From Bacteroidota bacterium (lineage in GTDB: Bacteria > Bacteroidota > Ignavibacteria > Ignavibacteriales > Ignavibacteriaceae): DNA of 64,000 nucleotides. Under the pieces are notes generated by a model, which was given only the letters and a program-made list of their open reading frames with translations, did not search any database and was not told the origin of the DNA. The stretch spans positions 434,001-498,000 of the forward strand of contig JAKALM010000001.1 of the NCBI GenBank assembly GCA_021824145.1, given 5' to 3'. This document shows positions 36,362 through 44,941 of this stretch, piece by piece (position 1 is the stretch's first letter; every line of letters begins with the position of its first letter). Made by a program: the position numbers and the translations under genes.

Positions 36362-36661
36362 CTAGTCTCGAATTTTACTTTCAGGCAAAGCGCCGACAAA
36401 TTCATTTACAACTTTTCCGCCAGAAAATAATTTCACATTTGGAATACTGCGAATTCCATATTTCTCTGCCAATTCTGGATGTCCATCAGAGTTGATTTTT
36501 ACTAAATGCCAGCTTGTTTGAAATTCTTTTGCTAATTTTTCTAGCACTGGACTCAAAGCTCTGCATGGCCCGCACCACTCAGCCCAGAAATCTACAAGAA
36601 CAGGAATATCAAAACTTTTTTTTATTACATCTTCTTCAAAGTTATTCGTATTGAAATCCAT
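36362..36661 (-). CDS. Thioredoxin domain protein (N-terminal half of the split gene)
   Basis: This 99-residue thioredoxin fold has active site WCGPC at residues 29-33 in the order expected of TrxA: FDIPVLVDFWAEWCGPC, LEKLAKEFQ, VKINSDGHPELAEKYGIRSIPNVKLF (the cis-proline in SIPN). It ends after FVGALPESKIRD with TAG. A stand-alone thioredoxin usually has a few more residues after this point, so the ending is slightly short. It may function as a reductase on its own. Confidence 0.75.
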   Translation of the reverse strand: MDFNTNNFEEDVIKKSFDIPVLVDFWAEWCGPCRALSPVLEKLAKEFQTSWHLVKINSDGHPELAEKYGIRSIPNVKLFSGGKVVNEFVGALPESKIRD

Positions 36662-36748
36662 TATTTATCCCTACAATAAAAATTTGCCAAGAGTTCATTC
36701 GATTAAAGAAAAATAAAATCTTTTTTCAAGCAGTTAGATGCAAGAATT

Positions 36749-37630
36749 TTATTGTCGATCCAATATTTCTTTTATTTTTTTAATATGATCTGGCCCAGTG
36801 CCACAACAGCCGCCGATTATATTAACCCCTGCTTTTATTAATTCCTCAGCCTTAGGTGCAATTACTTCTGGTGTTTCAGTATAAACAGACATTCCATGTA
36901 TCCATTCAGGAATTCCAGCGTTGGCTTGTGCTATTATTGGTTTTTTAGTTAAAGGCCGTAGTTCTTTAATAATTGCAATCATCTCATCAAAGCCTTTACC
37001 GCAATTTGCGCCAATAACATCAGCGCCGGCTTCTGCGTATTTTTCAGCAGCTGTCTTTACATCAATTCCCCACATTGTTCTTAATCCAGCATTGCCTAAT
37101 TCAAAAGTCATGCTTGCAACTACTGGAAGTTTAGTATTTTCTTTTGCTGCACGTACAGCAGTTGTTGCTTCTTCAGGAGCCATCATTGTTTCAATATAAA
37201 GTACATCAACTCCGCCTTCTTCAAGTGCACTTGCCTGTTCAGCAAAAATATCATATGCTTCGTTTTCTGGGAGTGTGCCAAGTGGTTCAAGAAGTTCTCC
37301 TGTCGGTCCCATTGAGCCAGCAACAAATTTTCCATCAGGACAGACTGATTTAGCCAACTGTGCGGCAGCAATACAAAATTCTTTTACGCGATTTTCAAAA
37401 CCATGAAGCTTTAACCTTGCCCGGTTAGCTCCAAATGTATTTGTTTCAACAATATCTGAACCGGCAAGAAAATAATCTCTATGAATATCTTTTATTATTT
37501 CGGGATGTGAAATATTAAATTCTTCCGGGCAAGCTCCTGAAGGCAGGCCGCGCTTTTGAAGTTCAGTTCCCATTGCACCGTCGCTTAGAAGAATTTTCCC
37601 GGAGTTTAAAGCTTCAAGAAATTTATTCAA
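36749..37630 (-). CDS. Homocysteine S-methyltransferase family protein
   Basis: This 293-residue protein carries the zinc-dependent homocysteine-methylating domain found in MetH module 1, BHMT and MmuM. It has LLSDGAMGTELQKRG, ETNTFGANRARLKLHG, AGSMGPTGELLEPLG, VDVLYIETMM and the zinc ligands C210 (IGANCGKG) and C275-C276 (GGCCGTGPDHI). The start is a TTG at 37630: AAGGAG at 37638-37643 is 7 bp upstream, and this start overlaps the stop of the corrinoid-protein gene by 8 bp. An upstream TTG at 37657 has no such site. It is third in the corrinoid operon and would act as the methyl acceptor enzyme. Confidence 0.88.
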   Translation of the reverse strand: MNKFLEALNSGKILLSDGAMGTELQKRGLPSGACPEEFNISHPEIIKDIHRDYFLAGSDIVETNTFGANRARLKLHGFENRVKEFCIAAAQLAKSVCPDGKFVAGSMGPTGELLEPLGTLPENEAYDIFAEQASALEEGGVDVLYIETMMAPEEATTAVRAAKENTKLPVVASMTFELGNAGLRTMWGIDVKTAAEKYAEAGADVIGANCGKGFDEMIAIIKELRPLTKKPIIAQANAGIPEWIHGMSVYTETPEVIAPKAEELIKAGVNIIGGCCGTGPDHIKKIKEILDRQ

Positions 37631-38282
37631 TTTTATTCTCCTTAACTTCAATTCCAATTAATTGTTTTGCTAATTTAACTGCATCAGTTGCATTCTTTGC
37701 ATAGCCATCAGCTCCAACTTCTGAAGCAAAAGCTTTTGAAATTGGTGCACCACCAACCATTGTTTTTACTAAAATCCCTTCCTCTTTAATTTTATCAATT
37801 ACAACTTTCATATAACCCATTGTTGTTGTAAGTAATGCTGACATTCCAACTATATCTGCATTCTCTTTTTTAATTGCATCTATAAATTTTTCAACCTTTG
37901 TATCAATACCAAGATCGATTACTGTAAATCCGCTGCTTCTCAACATCATGGAAACAATATTTTTTCCGATGTCATGAATATCACCTTTAACGGTTCCCAT
38001 AATAATTGTGCCGCTTCCTTTTAAATCGGCTTTTGAAAGTAATGGCTCCAAAATAGCTAAAGATGATTTCATCGCTCTTGCAGAAATTAGAACCTGAGGT
38101 ACAAAAATTATATTATCCCGAAATCTAATTCCAACAACATCCATCCCGGGAAGCAATCCAAAATCGAGAATGGTTTTTGCATCTATGCCTAATTCTAAAA
38201 GCTTGTTGGTCAGTTCAATGCTTTTATCTTTGTTGCCATCGATTACTGCTTGAGATAACTCTTTGAATATTTCTTCAGTCAT
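37623..38282 (-). CDS. Corrinoid (cobalamin-binding) methyltransfer protein
   Basis: This 219-residue protein is a MetH/MtaC-like methyl carrier. A cap/helical domain covers residues 1-90. The B12-binding Rossmann domain has DIHDIGKNIV, where D101-x-H103-xx-G106 supplies the cobalt-ligand histidine, then VDLGIDTKVE-type strands, GMSALLTTTMGYMK and GGAPIS. It is the middle of three overlapping genes; its start codon overlaps the last base of the upstream stop codon. It should shuttle a methyl group from the UroD-type protein to the homocysteine methyltransferase. Reductive activation would require a separate enzyme that is not seen here. Confidence 0.92.
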   Translation of the reverse strand: MTEEIFKELSQAVIDGNKDKSIELTNKLLELGIDAKTILDFGLLPGMDVVGIRFRDNIIFVPQVLISARAMKSSLAILEPLLSKADLKGSGTIIMGTVKGDIHDIGKNIVSMMLRSSGFTVIDLGIDTKVEKFIDAIKKENADIVGMSALLTTTMGYMKVVIDKIKEEGILVKTMVGGAPISKAFASEVGADGYAKNATDAVKLAKQLIGIEVKENKIE

Positions 38283-39460
38283 TATTCGTATTTCCCATAT
38301 TTTTCAGTAAGCTCAATTAAAATTTCAATATTTCTTGGAGGTGTATAAGGAGCGATTGAACAAGCTGAACTTAGAATATAACCTCCATGCGGTTTTCCGG
38401 TTTTTAATCTCCATTCAATGTCTTTGCGAACTTTTTCTTCATCTGGTTGAAGTAAAGTATTCACCGGATCAATGTTTCCTTTTATAAAAACTTTTCCGTC
38501 TAGAATTTTTTTTGCTTCTTCAAGCTCAACTGTTCCTAATGGCGGAGGATCAAGTGTATCAATTCCGTTAGTACCAGTTTCCATCATCAAATCAAGCCTG
38601 TCGCCAATGCTTCCGCAAGTGTGTGTATAAACCGGTATGTTAAAATCTTTTTGAATTTCTTCGATGATTTTTCTTTCATAAGGTAAAACAAATTCTTGGT
38701 AATGCTCTCTCGAAATTAATCCAGCTCCAGCAAATGCTGAAGAAATTAATATTGCATCAACACCGCACTTTGCCTGTTCTTTACCAAGTGCGATAGCTCC
38801 CAATGTTAATCTTTCTAAACATGCTTTTGATTTTACCGGATCGTCCATTATTGCCATTAATGCATATTCATAATTTAAAAGCTCAAGAAATTGAGACCAC
38901 GGAGAAAATACTTCTGAGTGAACAGAAAATTCGCCTTTAGATCTTTCTAAAACTTTTTTGATAGTATCATGATGGTAATCTGGGAAAAAATTATCAAAAG
39001 GACGAACTTCATTTTCAAATCCCCATGTAAAAGGATAAGTAATATCAGTTAAATCCCACGGCTCAACATAAAAAAGTTCATCGGGATTTATTTGATCAAA
39101 ACTAGGAAAATAACGGCTGCCATCATTCTGATAATAATGCGGGTTATCATCTTTTGGTACAACTGTGTAGTTTCCATTTTTCCAACGGACAATTGATCCA
39201 TCATCATTCTTTTCAATTTTAGCAATATAATTTTTATAGTCCGGATCTCTTCCGGGAAGATTTACAAGTACGCCGTCGAAAGAATATTTATTTTTCAGTC
39301 TAACTAATGCTTCAGCAAATCCTTCAGAAGTAAACCAAATATCAATGGGATCGATTCCCGAATGCAAAAAATAATGGCCGATTGAAAGCTGGCACATTAA
39401 CGGAACTCGGTCTGCAGTTTGCAAATGCATTGCTTTATTCATTCTTTCTCGTGAGTTCAT
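38282..39460 (-). CDS. Uroporphyrinogen-decarboxylase-family corrinoid methyltransferase
   Basis: This 392-residue UroD-fold protein resembles MtaA/CmuA-type methyltransferases rather than HemE. It carries a zinc-binding pattern H280-T-C282 (VYTHTCGSIG) and C367 (SSACSIAPYTPPRN), the H-x-C-xn-C of MtaA-like enzymes. The N terminus RERMNKAMHLQTADRVPL is typical of the family. It is the first gene of the operon, overlaps the corrinoid gene by one base, and is preceded by a 308-bp divergent region. It probably moves a methyl group between an unknown methyl donor and the corrinoid protein. The donor (for example a methoxylated or methylthio compound) is not deducible. Confidence 0.88.
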   Translation of the reverse strand: MNSRERMNKAMHLQTADRVPLMCQLSIGHYFLHSGIDPIDIWFTSEGFAEALVRLKNKYSFDGVLVNLPGRDPDYKNYIAKIEKNDDGSIVRWKNGNYTVVPKDDNPHYYQNDGSRYFPSFDQINPDELFYVEPWDLTDITYPFTWGFENEVRPFDNFFPDYHHDTIKKVLERSKGEFSVHSEVFSPWSQFLELLNYEYALMAIMDDPVKSKACLERLTLGAIALGKEQAKCGVDAILISSAFAGAGLISREHYQEFVLPYERKIIEEIQKDFNIPVYTHTCGSIGDRLDLMMETGTNGIDTLDPPPLGTVELEEAKKILDGKVFIKGNIDPVNTLLQPDEEKVRKDIEWRLKTGKPHGGYILSSACSIAPYTPPRNIEILIELTEKYGKYE

Positions 39461-39768
39461 CTAGTTACCTGTTAATTTTAAAATGCAATATGATAAAACT
39501 TAAATAATTATTTGTAAAATCAAAAAAAAGATTTCGTGAAAAAATAGTTTAAAAAATATTGATTTATTCAAAAAGTTTTAATCCGAAATAATTACCGCTG
39601 AAAAATGTCAATATCCTCTTATCAAAAAAAAAGAATTATATAAAATTCTTATGCTAATATTTCCAAAGAGAAGAGGAAAACTATTTGTAGTACGAATCAA
39701 TTGTGTAACTTTGAAAAAAGTTAATTAGTCATAACATTAAATAAAAATCGAAATATCCGGATGAATTT
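39461..39768. other. Divergent intergenic region before the DUF5916 gene
   Basis: This 308-bp AT-rich stretch separates the corrinoid operon (minus) from the DUF5916 gene (plus). It contains a 7-bp hairpin AAGAATT / AATTCTT at 39631-39650 and no reading frame. No riboswitch-like B12 structure was recognised, but I could not fold it. Confidence 0.5.
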
Positions 39769-41976
39769 ATGATAAAAATTTTACTGAGTATTATTATTGC
39801 ATCAACAGTTTTTGTTTCAGCTCAAAATCAATTAAAAGTACTTCACTTAAAAAAAGTTAATGCTGAAATTAAAATTGATGGAGTTATTGACCCCATCTGG
39901 AATACGGCAGATTCCGCTACAAATTTTTTCCAGCTTGCACCTTATTATGGAAAAAAGCCTAATTGGCCGACAGTAGCAAAAATATTAACTACCGATGATG
40001 CAATTTATTGTTTAATGATTTGTTATGAAGACAAAAAAGATATCCAAGCTAATACAGGTACGCTTGATAATACTTCTGGAGAAATTGTCTCGCTTATGCT
40101 TGATACTTTTGATGATAGAAAAACTGCATATAAATTTGCTGTTACAGCAAGCGGTGTAAGAGCCGATGCAAGACTGCTAGATGATGCTAGGAACCGTGAT
40201 TACAGCTGGGATGGAATTTGGTTTGCCTCAACTAAGATTTATAATTGGGGATATGTTGTAGAAATGAAAATTCCTTATAAATCAATTCAATACAATAAAA
40301 GTTTAACGTATTGGGGAATTGATTTTGACCGGTGGATTCCATATTTGTCTGAAGATCTTTATTGGAATAAGTACGAACAAAACGAAGGTTTACGTGTTTC
40401 AAAATTTGGGAAGCTTGAATTTGATAATTTCAAACCAACAGTTACTGGGTTAAATTTAGAAATTTATCCAGTAGGAATTTCCAAAGCTGATTATATAGGA
40501 AATGGATTGAACAATTCAATATTTTCTTCTGATGCTAAATATAAAATTTCTCCCAATTTAGGATTAGATGTTATGTACAATCCATCGCCTGAATTAAAAT
40601 TTCAATTAACAGTAAATCCGGATTTCGCCCAAATAGAAGCCGATCCTTACCAGTTTAATATTTCAAGATATGAAACTTATTTCTCTGAACGCCGGCCATT
40701 CTTTACTGAAGGAAATGAAATTTTTATGCCTGCCGGAAAACAACATAATACTGGCTTTTATTCGCCGTTGGAATTATTTTATTCAAGGCGAATTGGACAA
40801 AAACTTCCGGACGGCAGCGATGTTCCGTTAATTCTTGGAACTAAAGCTTTTGGAAGAATTGATGATTGGGAGTACGGCGGCTTTCTTGCATTAACAGATC
40901 AGAAATCATATTTAGATAATGACAGCACGGTACTTGAACCCAGAGCAGTATTCGGATCAGCAAGATTAAAAAAACAGTTTGGAGAAAATTCATCAATCGG
41001 AACTTTGTTTGTAGGCAAGCAAACTCCAAATGATATTTATGGCGTTGTAGATGTAGATGGAGCTTTCAGAACTTCTGATTGGCAGCTTTCTTATCAAGTT
41101 GCAAGATCAATTAAAAATTCTGATGGAGATTTTGCTGCTTCGGCTGGGTTTGTTTCTTCAGGAAGAAACTGGTGGGTACTTGGCAGGAATAGATACATTG
41201 GAAATAATTTTGATATAAATGAAGTTGGATATGTACCTTGGATTGGCACTGCTGAAGTTACTTGGCTAACTGGACCAATTTGGTATTTTGATAAAGGATA
41301 TATTAGTCAGATTTTGTTACTAGGTGGATTTTATACAAATTATAAGCATGTTGAAGATTATACTGATCGATCTGCAGTTTTAGATTTCAATATGTCATTC
41401 CGAAACAACTGGAGTTATGAGTTTACATTTATTTTAGGTAAATCAAAAGATCAAGGAATAAAATACAATTCATACGAAATTGATTATCATGCAAACTTTA
41501 ATATAAATCCAAAGTGGGAGGGAAATATTTATGGCGGATATTCTAAGACTTATAACTTTGACAGAGATTATTTAGCTTTTTATACATGGCATGGCATAAG
41601 TTTCGACTGGAATGCCTCGGATATTTTATGGCTTGGGACAACTTATGATATGTATATTGAAGGTAATCCATCTGGTGCAATCGAAGATATTGTATTTAAT
41701 GCCCGGCCTTATGTTTCTTTAACTCCGATTAATGATCTTAATATCAGAATTTATGTCGATAATTTATTTGATAGATCTTCACAGCATATGGAACAGATAA
41801 TTGGAGGATTTCTTTTCTCTTATAATTTTTTACCTAAAAGCTGGATATACTTTGCTTACAATGAAGTTGACAATAGAAGTGATCAGTATGATTCTTTGGG
41901 GAATTTGTTGCCTCAGCGAATGCATGTTGCGGCAAGAGCAGGTGTTTTCAAAATTAAATATTTATATTATTTCTAA
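39769..41976 (+). CDS. DUF5916 / CBM9-like domain outer-membrane protein
   Basis: This 735-residue exported protein has a signal peptide (MIKILLSIIIASTVFVSAQ), then a CBM9-like domain (about 25-210). Key strings are AEIKIDGVIDPIWNTADSATNFFQL, DYSWDGIWFAST and YVVEMKIPYKSIQY. After about 240 residues a long beta-rich, Trp/Tyr-rich barrel follows, with FAQIEADPYQFNISRYETYFSERRPFFTEG (a highly conserved DUF5916 block). It ends as a beta-barrel (AAGVFKIKYLYYF). Members are often encoded near amidohydrolases or peptidases, but the substrate is unknown. There is no obvious operon partner; the pilin-like gene at 41978-42361 is convergent and adjacent. Confidence 0.85.
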   Translation: MIKILLSIIIASTVFVSAQNQLKVLHLKKVNAEIKIDGVIDPIWNTADSATNFFQLAPYYGKKPNWPTVAKILTTDDAIYCLMICYEDKKDIQANTGTLDNTSGEIVSLMLDTFDDRKTAYKFAVTASGVRADARLLDDARNRDYSWDGIWFASTKIYNWGYVVEMKIPYKSIQYNKSLTYWGIDFDRWIPYLSEDLYWNKYEQNEGLRVSKFGKLEFDNFKPTVTGLNLEIYPVGISKADYIGNGLNNSIFSSDAKYKISPNLGLDVMYNPSPELKFQLTVNPDFAQIEADPYQFNISRYETYFSERRPFFTEGNEIFMPAGKQHNTGFYSPLELFYSRRIGQKLPDGSDVPLILGTKAFGRIDDWEYGGFLALTDQKSYLDNDSTVLEPRAVFGSARLKKQFGENSSIGTLFVGKQTPNDIYGVVDVDGAFRTSDWQLSYQVARSIKNSDGDFAASAGFVSSGRNWWVLGRNRYIGNNFDINEVGYVPWIGTAEVTWLTGPIWYFDKGYISQILLLGGFYTNYKHVEDYTDRSAVLDFNMSFRNNWSYEFTFILGKSKDQGIKYNSYEIDYHANFNINPKWEGNIYGGYSKTYNFDRDYLAFYTWHGISFDWNASDILWLGTTYDMYIEGNPSGAIEDIVFNARPYVSLTPINDLNIRIYVDNLFDRSSQHMEQIIGGFLFSYNFLPKSWIYFAYNEVDNRSDQYDSLGNLLPQRMHVAARAGVFKIKYLYYF

Positions 41977-41977
41977 T

Positions 41978-42361
41978 TCAGTTATTTACTACAATACTAT
42001 CTTGTGATGAAGTGACATAATTTGTTACTTTAACCGGATTTAACCCATCGTTTCCTATTTGTGTTCCGGTTCCAACAATTGTTACAAGATTTGAAGTAAC
42101 TGTAGCTGAATAATTTCCATTGTCATTAGATAAAAATCCAGTTGGAATTGTCCATCCTATAAAAGATAGTTCTCCTCCACCCAATGATCTTGTTTCTATA
42201 AAATATTTTCTTGCATGCGAGCCTAAATTATTTAAATCACCTACAATTGCGTCTCTATTTGTTGAAGATTTATAATTATTAAAAATGCTAATTCCAATAG
42301 TAATAGCAATTCCAACTGCAATCACTCCGATTACAATTAATAAAAGCTGTTGTTGACCCAT
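41978..42361 (-). CDS. Pilin-like protein with an N-terminal hydrophobic helix
   Basis: This 127-residue protein begins MGQQQLLLIVIGVIAVGIAITIGISIFNNY, a single long hydrophobic helix at the N terminus, followed by a Gly/Ser/Asn-rich soluble domain (ARKYFIETRSLGGGELS, then repeated TVTSNLVTIVGTGTQ). The shape is type IV-pilin-like, though the prepilin signal with a cleavable leader and glutamate-5 is missing. Such MGQQQLLL proteins are frequent in Ignavibacteria, as far as I remember. The gene is convergent with the DUF5916 gene. A role in surface fibres is plausible inference only. Confidence 0.6.
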   Translation of the reverse strand: MGQQQLLLIVIGVIAVGIAITIGISIFNNYKSSTNRDAIVGDLNNLGSHARKYFIETRSLGGGELSFIGWTIPTGFLSNDNGNYSATVTSNLVTIVGTGTQIGNDGLNPVKVTNYVTSSQDSIVVNN

Positions 42362-42959
42362 AAATATTTCCTTATTCTAAAAGCAAATTAACAAATATAT
42401 TTATTCATGCTCTAAAAATATTTCATCATTTAATTTTTTACCAATTTTATGCCATGCAATAAATGAAATAACATTAACAATAGCGTTGTTAATCAAGGTT
42501 TTTTTGTTTAATAAATATTAAATAAATAGAAACTGGTACTGTATTCGGAAAATATTACTTACATTTTCTAAATAATCTTCCTTAAAATTTCTATGAGAAT
42601 TTTCTAATAACAACTTTGCGTAAAAAGATTTACGATTGATCCTATTAAATTGAAAAATTTAAATTTGAAAAATTTACAAAGAAACGTTGCAAATTTTACC
42701 AGATTTTTAATTAAAATAATTGAAAAATTATCTATCTTGGAAGTTTTTACAACTAAAATAGCTAACCTTAAAATTCACGTTGATAACTAATAATTCTTAC
42801 TAATAACCAAAATATTTTTCAAAATACATCAACTTATAATGAGTTGAGTTTTGTATTCTCAATTTATTAAAATTAGAAGTTAATTATTATCAATTATTTT
42901 CGATAATGGATTTAGGAATGTTGTATTCGAAATATATTGAATTAAATAAAAAATAATTA
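42362..42959. other. Gene-free AT-rich stretch, 598 bp
   Basis: No convincing gene, RNA or transposon is visible here. It holds a direct repeat TTGAAAAATTTA / TTGAAAAATTTA around 42651-42680 and a 16-codon frame at 42906-42956 immediately upstream of the next gene. Promoters of the pilin-like gene (minus) and the 619-residue gene (plus) must lie in it. Confidence 0.6.
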
Positions 42960-44819
42960 ATGGAAAAAGATAACATCATCTTTAACGGGAATTTTGATTC
43001 GGTAATTGATGAAAGTACTCTTTCTGAAGTAAATACTTATAAATTTAAAAGTCTGGGTAAAGAGCTCTTTCAGCTTGATGTAGATGATCAACCAGATATT
43101 TTAAAAACTATTAAAGAGAACTCCCGTTTTTTTAGTTTTAAGCTGCCAGATGAAATAAGTGAGCAATTCATTAGATATGAAGAAGCGCCATTATTTTGGC
43201 TTAGCCGCTCGCCAATTATTTTGCAGCTTGAAGATCTTTATAAAACTTCTTCAGTCCATTCAACAAACCAAAGTGCATATAAATCAATTAAGGAATTTTA
43301 TACTAAGTGGATTATAATAAAATCTGAAAATGAAAAAAAATATTTTGCTGCCTCTGCTTTAAGTTTGGCTGACAAAAAATCCAGCAGAAATAATTTTCTT
43401 TATTTGATGATTCAAGCAGCCATTTTAGCATATGATAAGCAGTTGTTTAATCCGGTAAAATCAATTGAACTTATAGAGCAGTCTAAGGAAATTCTAAATG
43501 AAAATAAATTAGACGAAAATATACAGCATGAAATTCTATACCTTATAAATTTATATTCGGGCTTTGTTTACTTAAATCAGAAAGAAGTTCAAAAAGCAAA
43601 AAATAGTTTTCTGCAAGCTTTAGAAATAAAACCATTAGGCATTAGCGCAAAATTTTATCTTACTCTTTGCGATGTCCAATTAAGCCAAAGCATAATTAAA
43701 TATGAAATGCTTAGTGAAATATATAATTATGACTTATCCAGGATTGAATATTCAATTGAAATGAATGACATTGCTTTGTATGATCATCTTCTAAAAAATT
43801 CGATAACAAGCAATTTGTTTTATTACCCTGAATTTTCGCTGTCTTATATAATTATATCAGATTTCTTGAAAGACATAAAATCTGAAAATACTTTTGATAT
43901 CAAATCAATTAAAATGAAAATGAATTCATTTAAATCTCTTAATTTAAATGAATATTATAATGAAAATATTTTAAAAGATATTTCTTTTATCGATAAAATA
44001 ATTCAAAACTATTCTTCAAATAATAATGTATTAGTTTTTGGAAGCATGAATAAAATTTTCCAAAAATATAAACTAACTGCCGAAACAGTAGTTAATACAA
44101 TTAAATTAAAATATTATAACCAGGCAAATGAGCGGTTGTTGGTTTTTGATAGGCAAATTCAAGATCGGTACAATGAAATTCAGGAGCTTTCAAAAGAACA
44201 AGAAGAGCATAAGAAAAAATTAAAAGAACGTCTTGACAATACTACGAAAGCAATTGTAAAACGCGCTGATGAAAATGTTGCAATTCTAGAGGAAAGAATA
44301 AAAAACCTCCAGCTAATACAAAGCTTGAATCCTAGAACCGCTTTTCGGAATGCGATGACATATAATTTTATTCTATCGGTTACAGTTTTTCTGATGGGCG
44401 GCTGTGCAGGTTATTCAAATAACATTACCAACAGTCCAGAAAAGATGAATGACATTATTCCTTTAATAGTAATGACTGGTTTGAAATGGGGAGTTATGGC
44501 ATTTACTGTTGGATTATTAATTTCTCTAATATCTGCAGGAATGGCATTGTTAGAAAGCTCAAACCAAAAACAAAGACTAGTCCGTGCAATCAGCTCAATT
44601 AAAGATGAAAAAGATTATCAAGTTGAATACATGAAAAAAGAATATGAAAAAAGCGATAAAGATCATGAAGAAAAGTTTAATAAATTAATTGAAGATAAGA
44701 AGAAACATTTGAACGACATTAAGTCTGAAAGAGAAGAGCTGGATAAAGTCTATAAAAAAGATGCCGAACAAAAATTTCAAGAAGAAACACACAAAATTTT
44801 AGAATTACTGCAAGAATAA
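42960..44819 (+). CDS. Coiled-coil membrane protein with helical repeats, unknown function
   Basis: This 619-residue protein has no signal peptide. Residues 1-390 are helical and contain a TPR-like stretch (IQHEILYLINLYSGFVYLNQKEVQKAKNSFLQAL, about 185-225). A coiled coil follows (QDRYNEIQELSKEQEEHKKKLKERL, about 395-450), then two transmembrane helices (about 470-487 FILSVTVFLMGGCAG and about 508-530 GVMAFTVGLLISLISAGMALLE). A second coiled coil runs to the end (570-619). No family is recognised. It opens the boundary of the glycan region but has its own 598-bp upstream gap. Confidence 0.6.
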   Translation: MEKDNIIFNGNFDSVIDESTLSEVNTYKFKSLGKELFQLDVDDQPDILKTIKENSRFFSFKLPDEISEQFIRYEEAPLFWLSRSPIILQLEDLYKTSSVHSTNQSAYKSIKEFYTKWIIIKSENEKKYFAASALSLADKKSSRNNFLYLMIQAAILAYDKQLFNPVKSIELIEQSKEILNENKLDENIQHEILYLINLYSGFVYLNQKEVQKAKNSFLQALEIKPLGISAKFYLTLCDVQLSQSIIKYEMLSEIYNYDLSRIEYSIEMNDIALYDHLLKNSITSNLFYYPEFSLSYIIISDFLKDIKSENTFDIKSIKMKMNSFKSLNLNEYYNENILKDISFIDKIIQNYSSNNNVLVFGSMNKIFQKYKLTAETVVNTIKLKYYNQANERLLVFDRQIQDRYNEIQELSKEQEEHKKKLKERLDNTTKAIVKRADENVAILEERIKNLQLIQSLNPRTAFRNAMTYNFILSVTVFLMGGCAGYSNNITNSPEKMNDIIPLIVMTGLKWGVMAFTVGLLISLISAGMALLESSNQKQRLVRAISSIKDEKDYQVEYMKKEYEKSDKDHEEKFNKLIEDKKKHLNDIKSEREELDKVYKKDAEQKFQEETHKILELLQE

Positions 44820-44941
44820 CACGCCTGATTTATCAATTTATTTTATCTATTTAACTAAGAACAATCTCACTTTCTTCAACTTTGTTTAATTAGAAAACAC
44901 TTTTTAATATCAACCACTTTTAACCAAGTAAAATTATTTGA

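Larger units (their letters stand above)
35846..36661 (-). pseudogene. Thioredoxin-TPR (CnoX/YbbN-like) gene interrupted by one in-frame TAG
   Basis: Taken as one frame from ATG 36661, the sequence encodes a thioredoxin domain (VDFWAEWCGPCRALSP, C30 and C33) that continues NVKLFSGGKVVNEFVGALPESKIRD. A TAG at 36362-36364 follows. The same frame then runs on with LKKAIPGKNDKKIATVEDLI and SSGELKQAEKVL into a TPR/tetratricopeptide region that ends at 35846. In CnoX/YbbN co-chaperone-like proteins these two parts form one polypeptide. The join looks like IRD-stop-LKKA, compatible with a single-base change (for example TGG to TAG). The two halves are listed separately below. Confidence 0.65.

Noticed and set aside
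35846-36661. The in-frame TAG as a pyrrolysine codon, prompted by the adjacent corrinoid methyltransferase operon
   Set aside because: Pyrrolysine sits in MtmB/MtbB/MttB-type amine methyltransferases, not in a thioredoxin-TPR linker, and no pylT/pylS-like genes are visible. Plain nonsense or error is simpler.
39631-39650. Hairpin AAGAATT / AATTCTT upstream of the corrinoid operon as part of a B12 riboswitch
   Set aside because: AT-only 7-bp stem; the conserved B12-box sequence was not seen.
42436-42460. TGGCATAAAATTGG on the minus strand as a sigma-54 promoter for the pilin-like gene
   Set aside because: Spacing is one base short and the -12 GC is missing.
42906-42956. 16-codon frame just upstream of the 619-residue gene
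   Set aside because: Too short, no ribosome-binding site, and AT-rich sequence produces such frames by chance.
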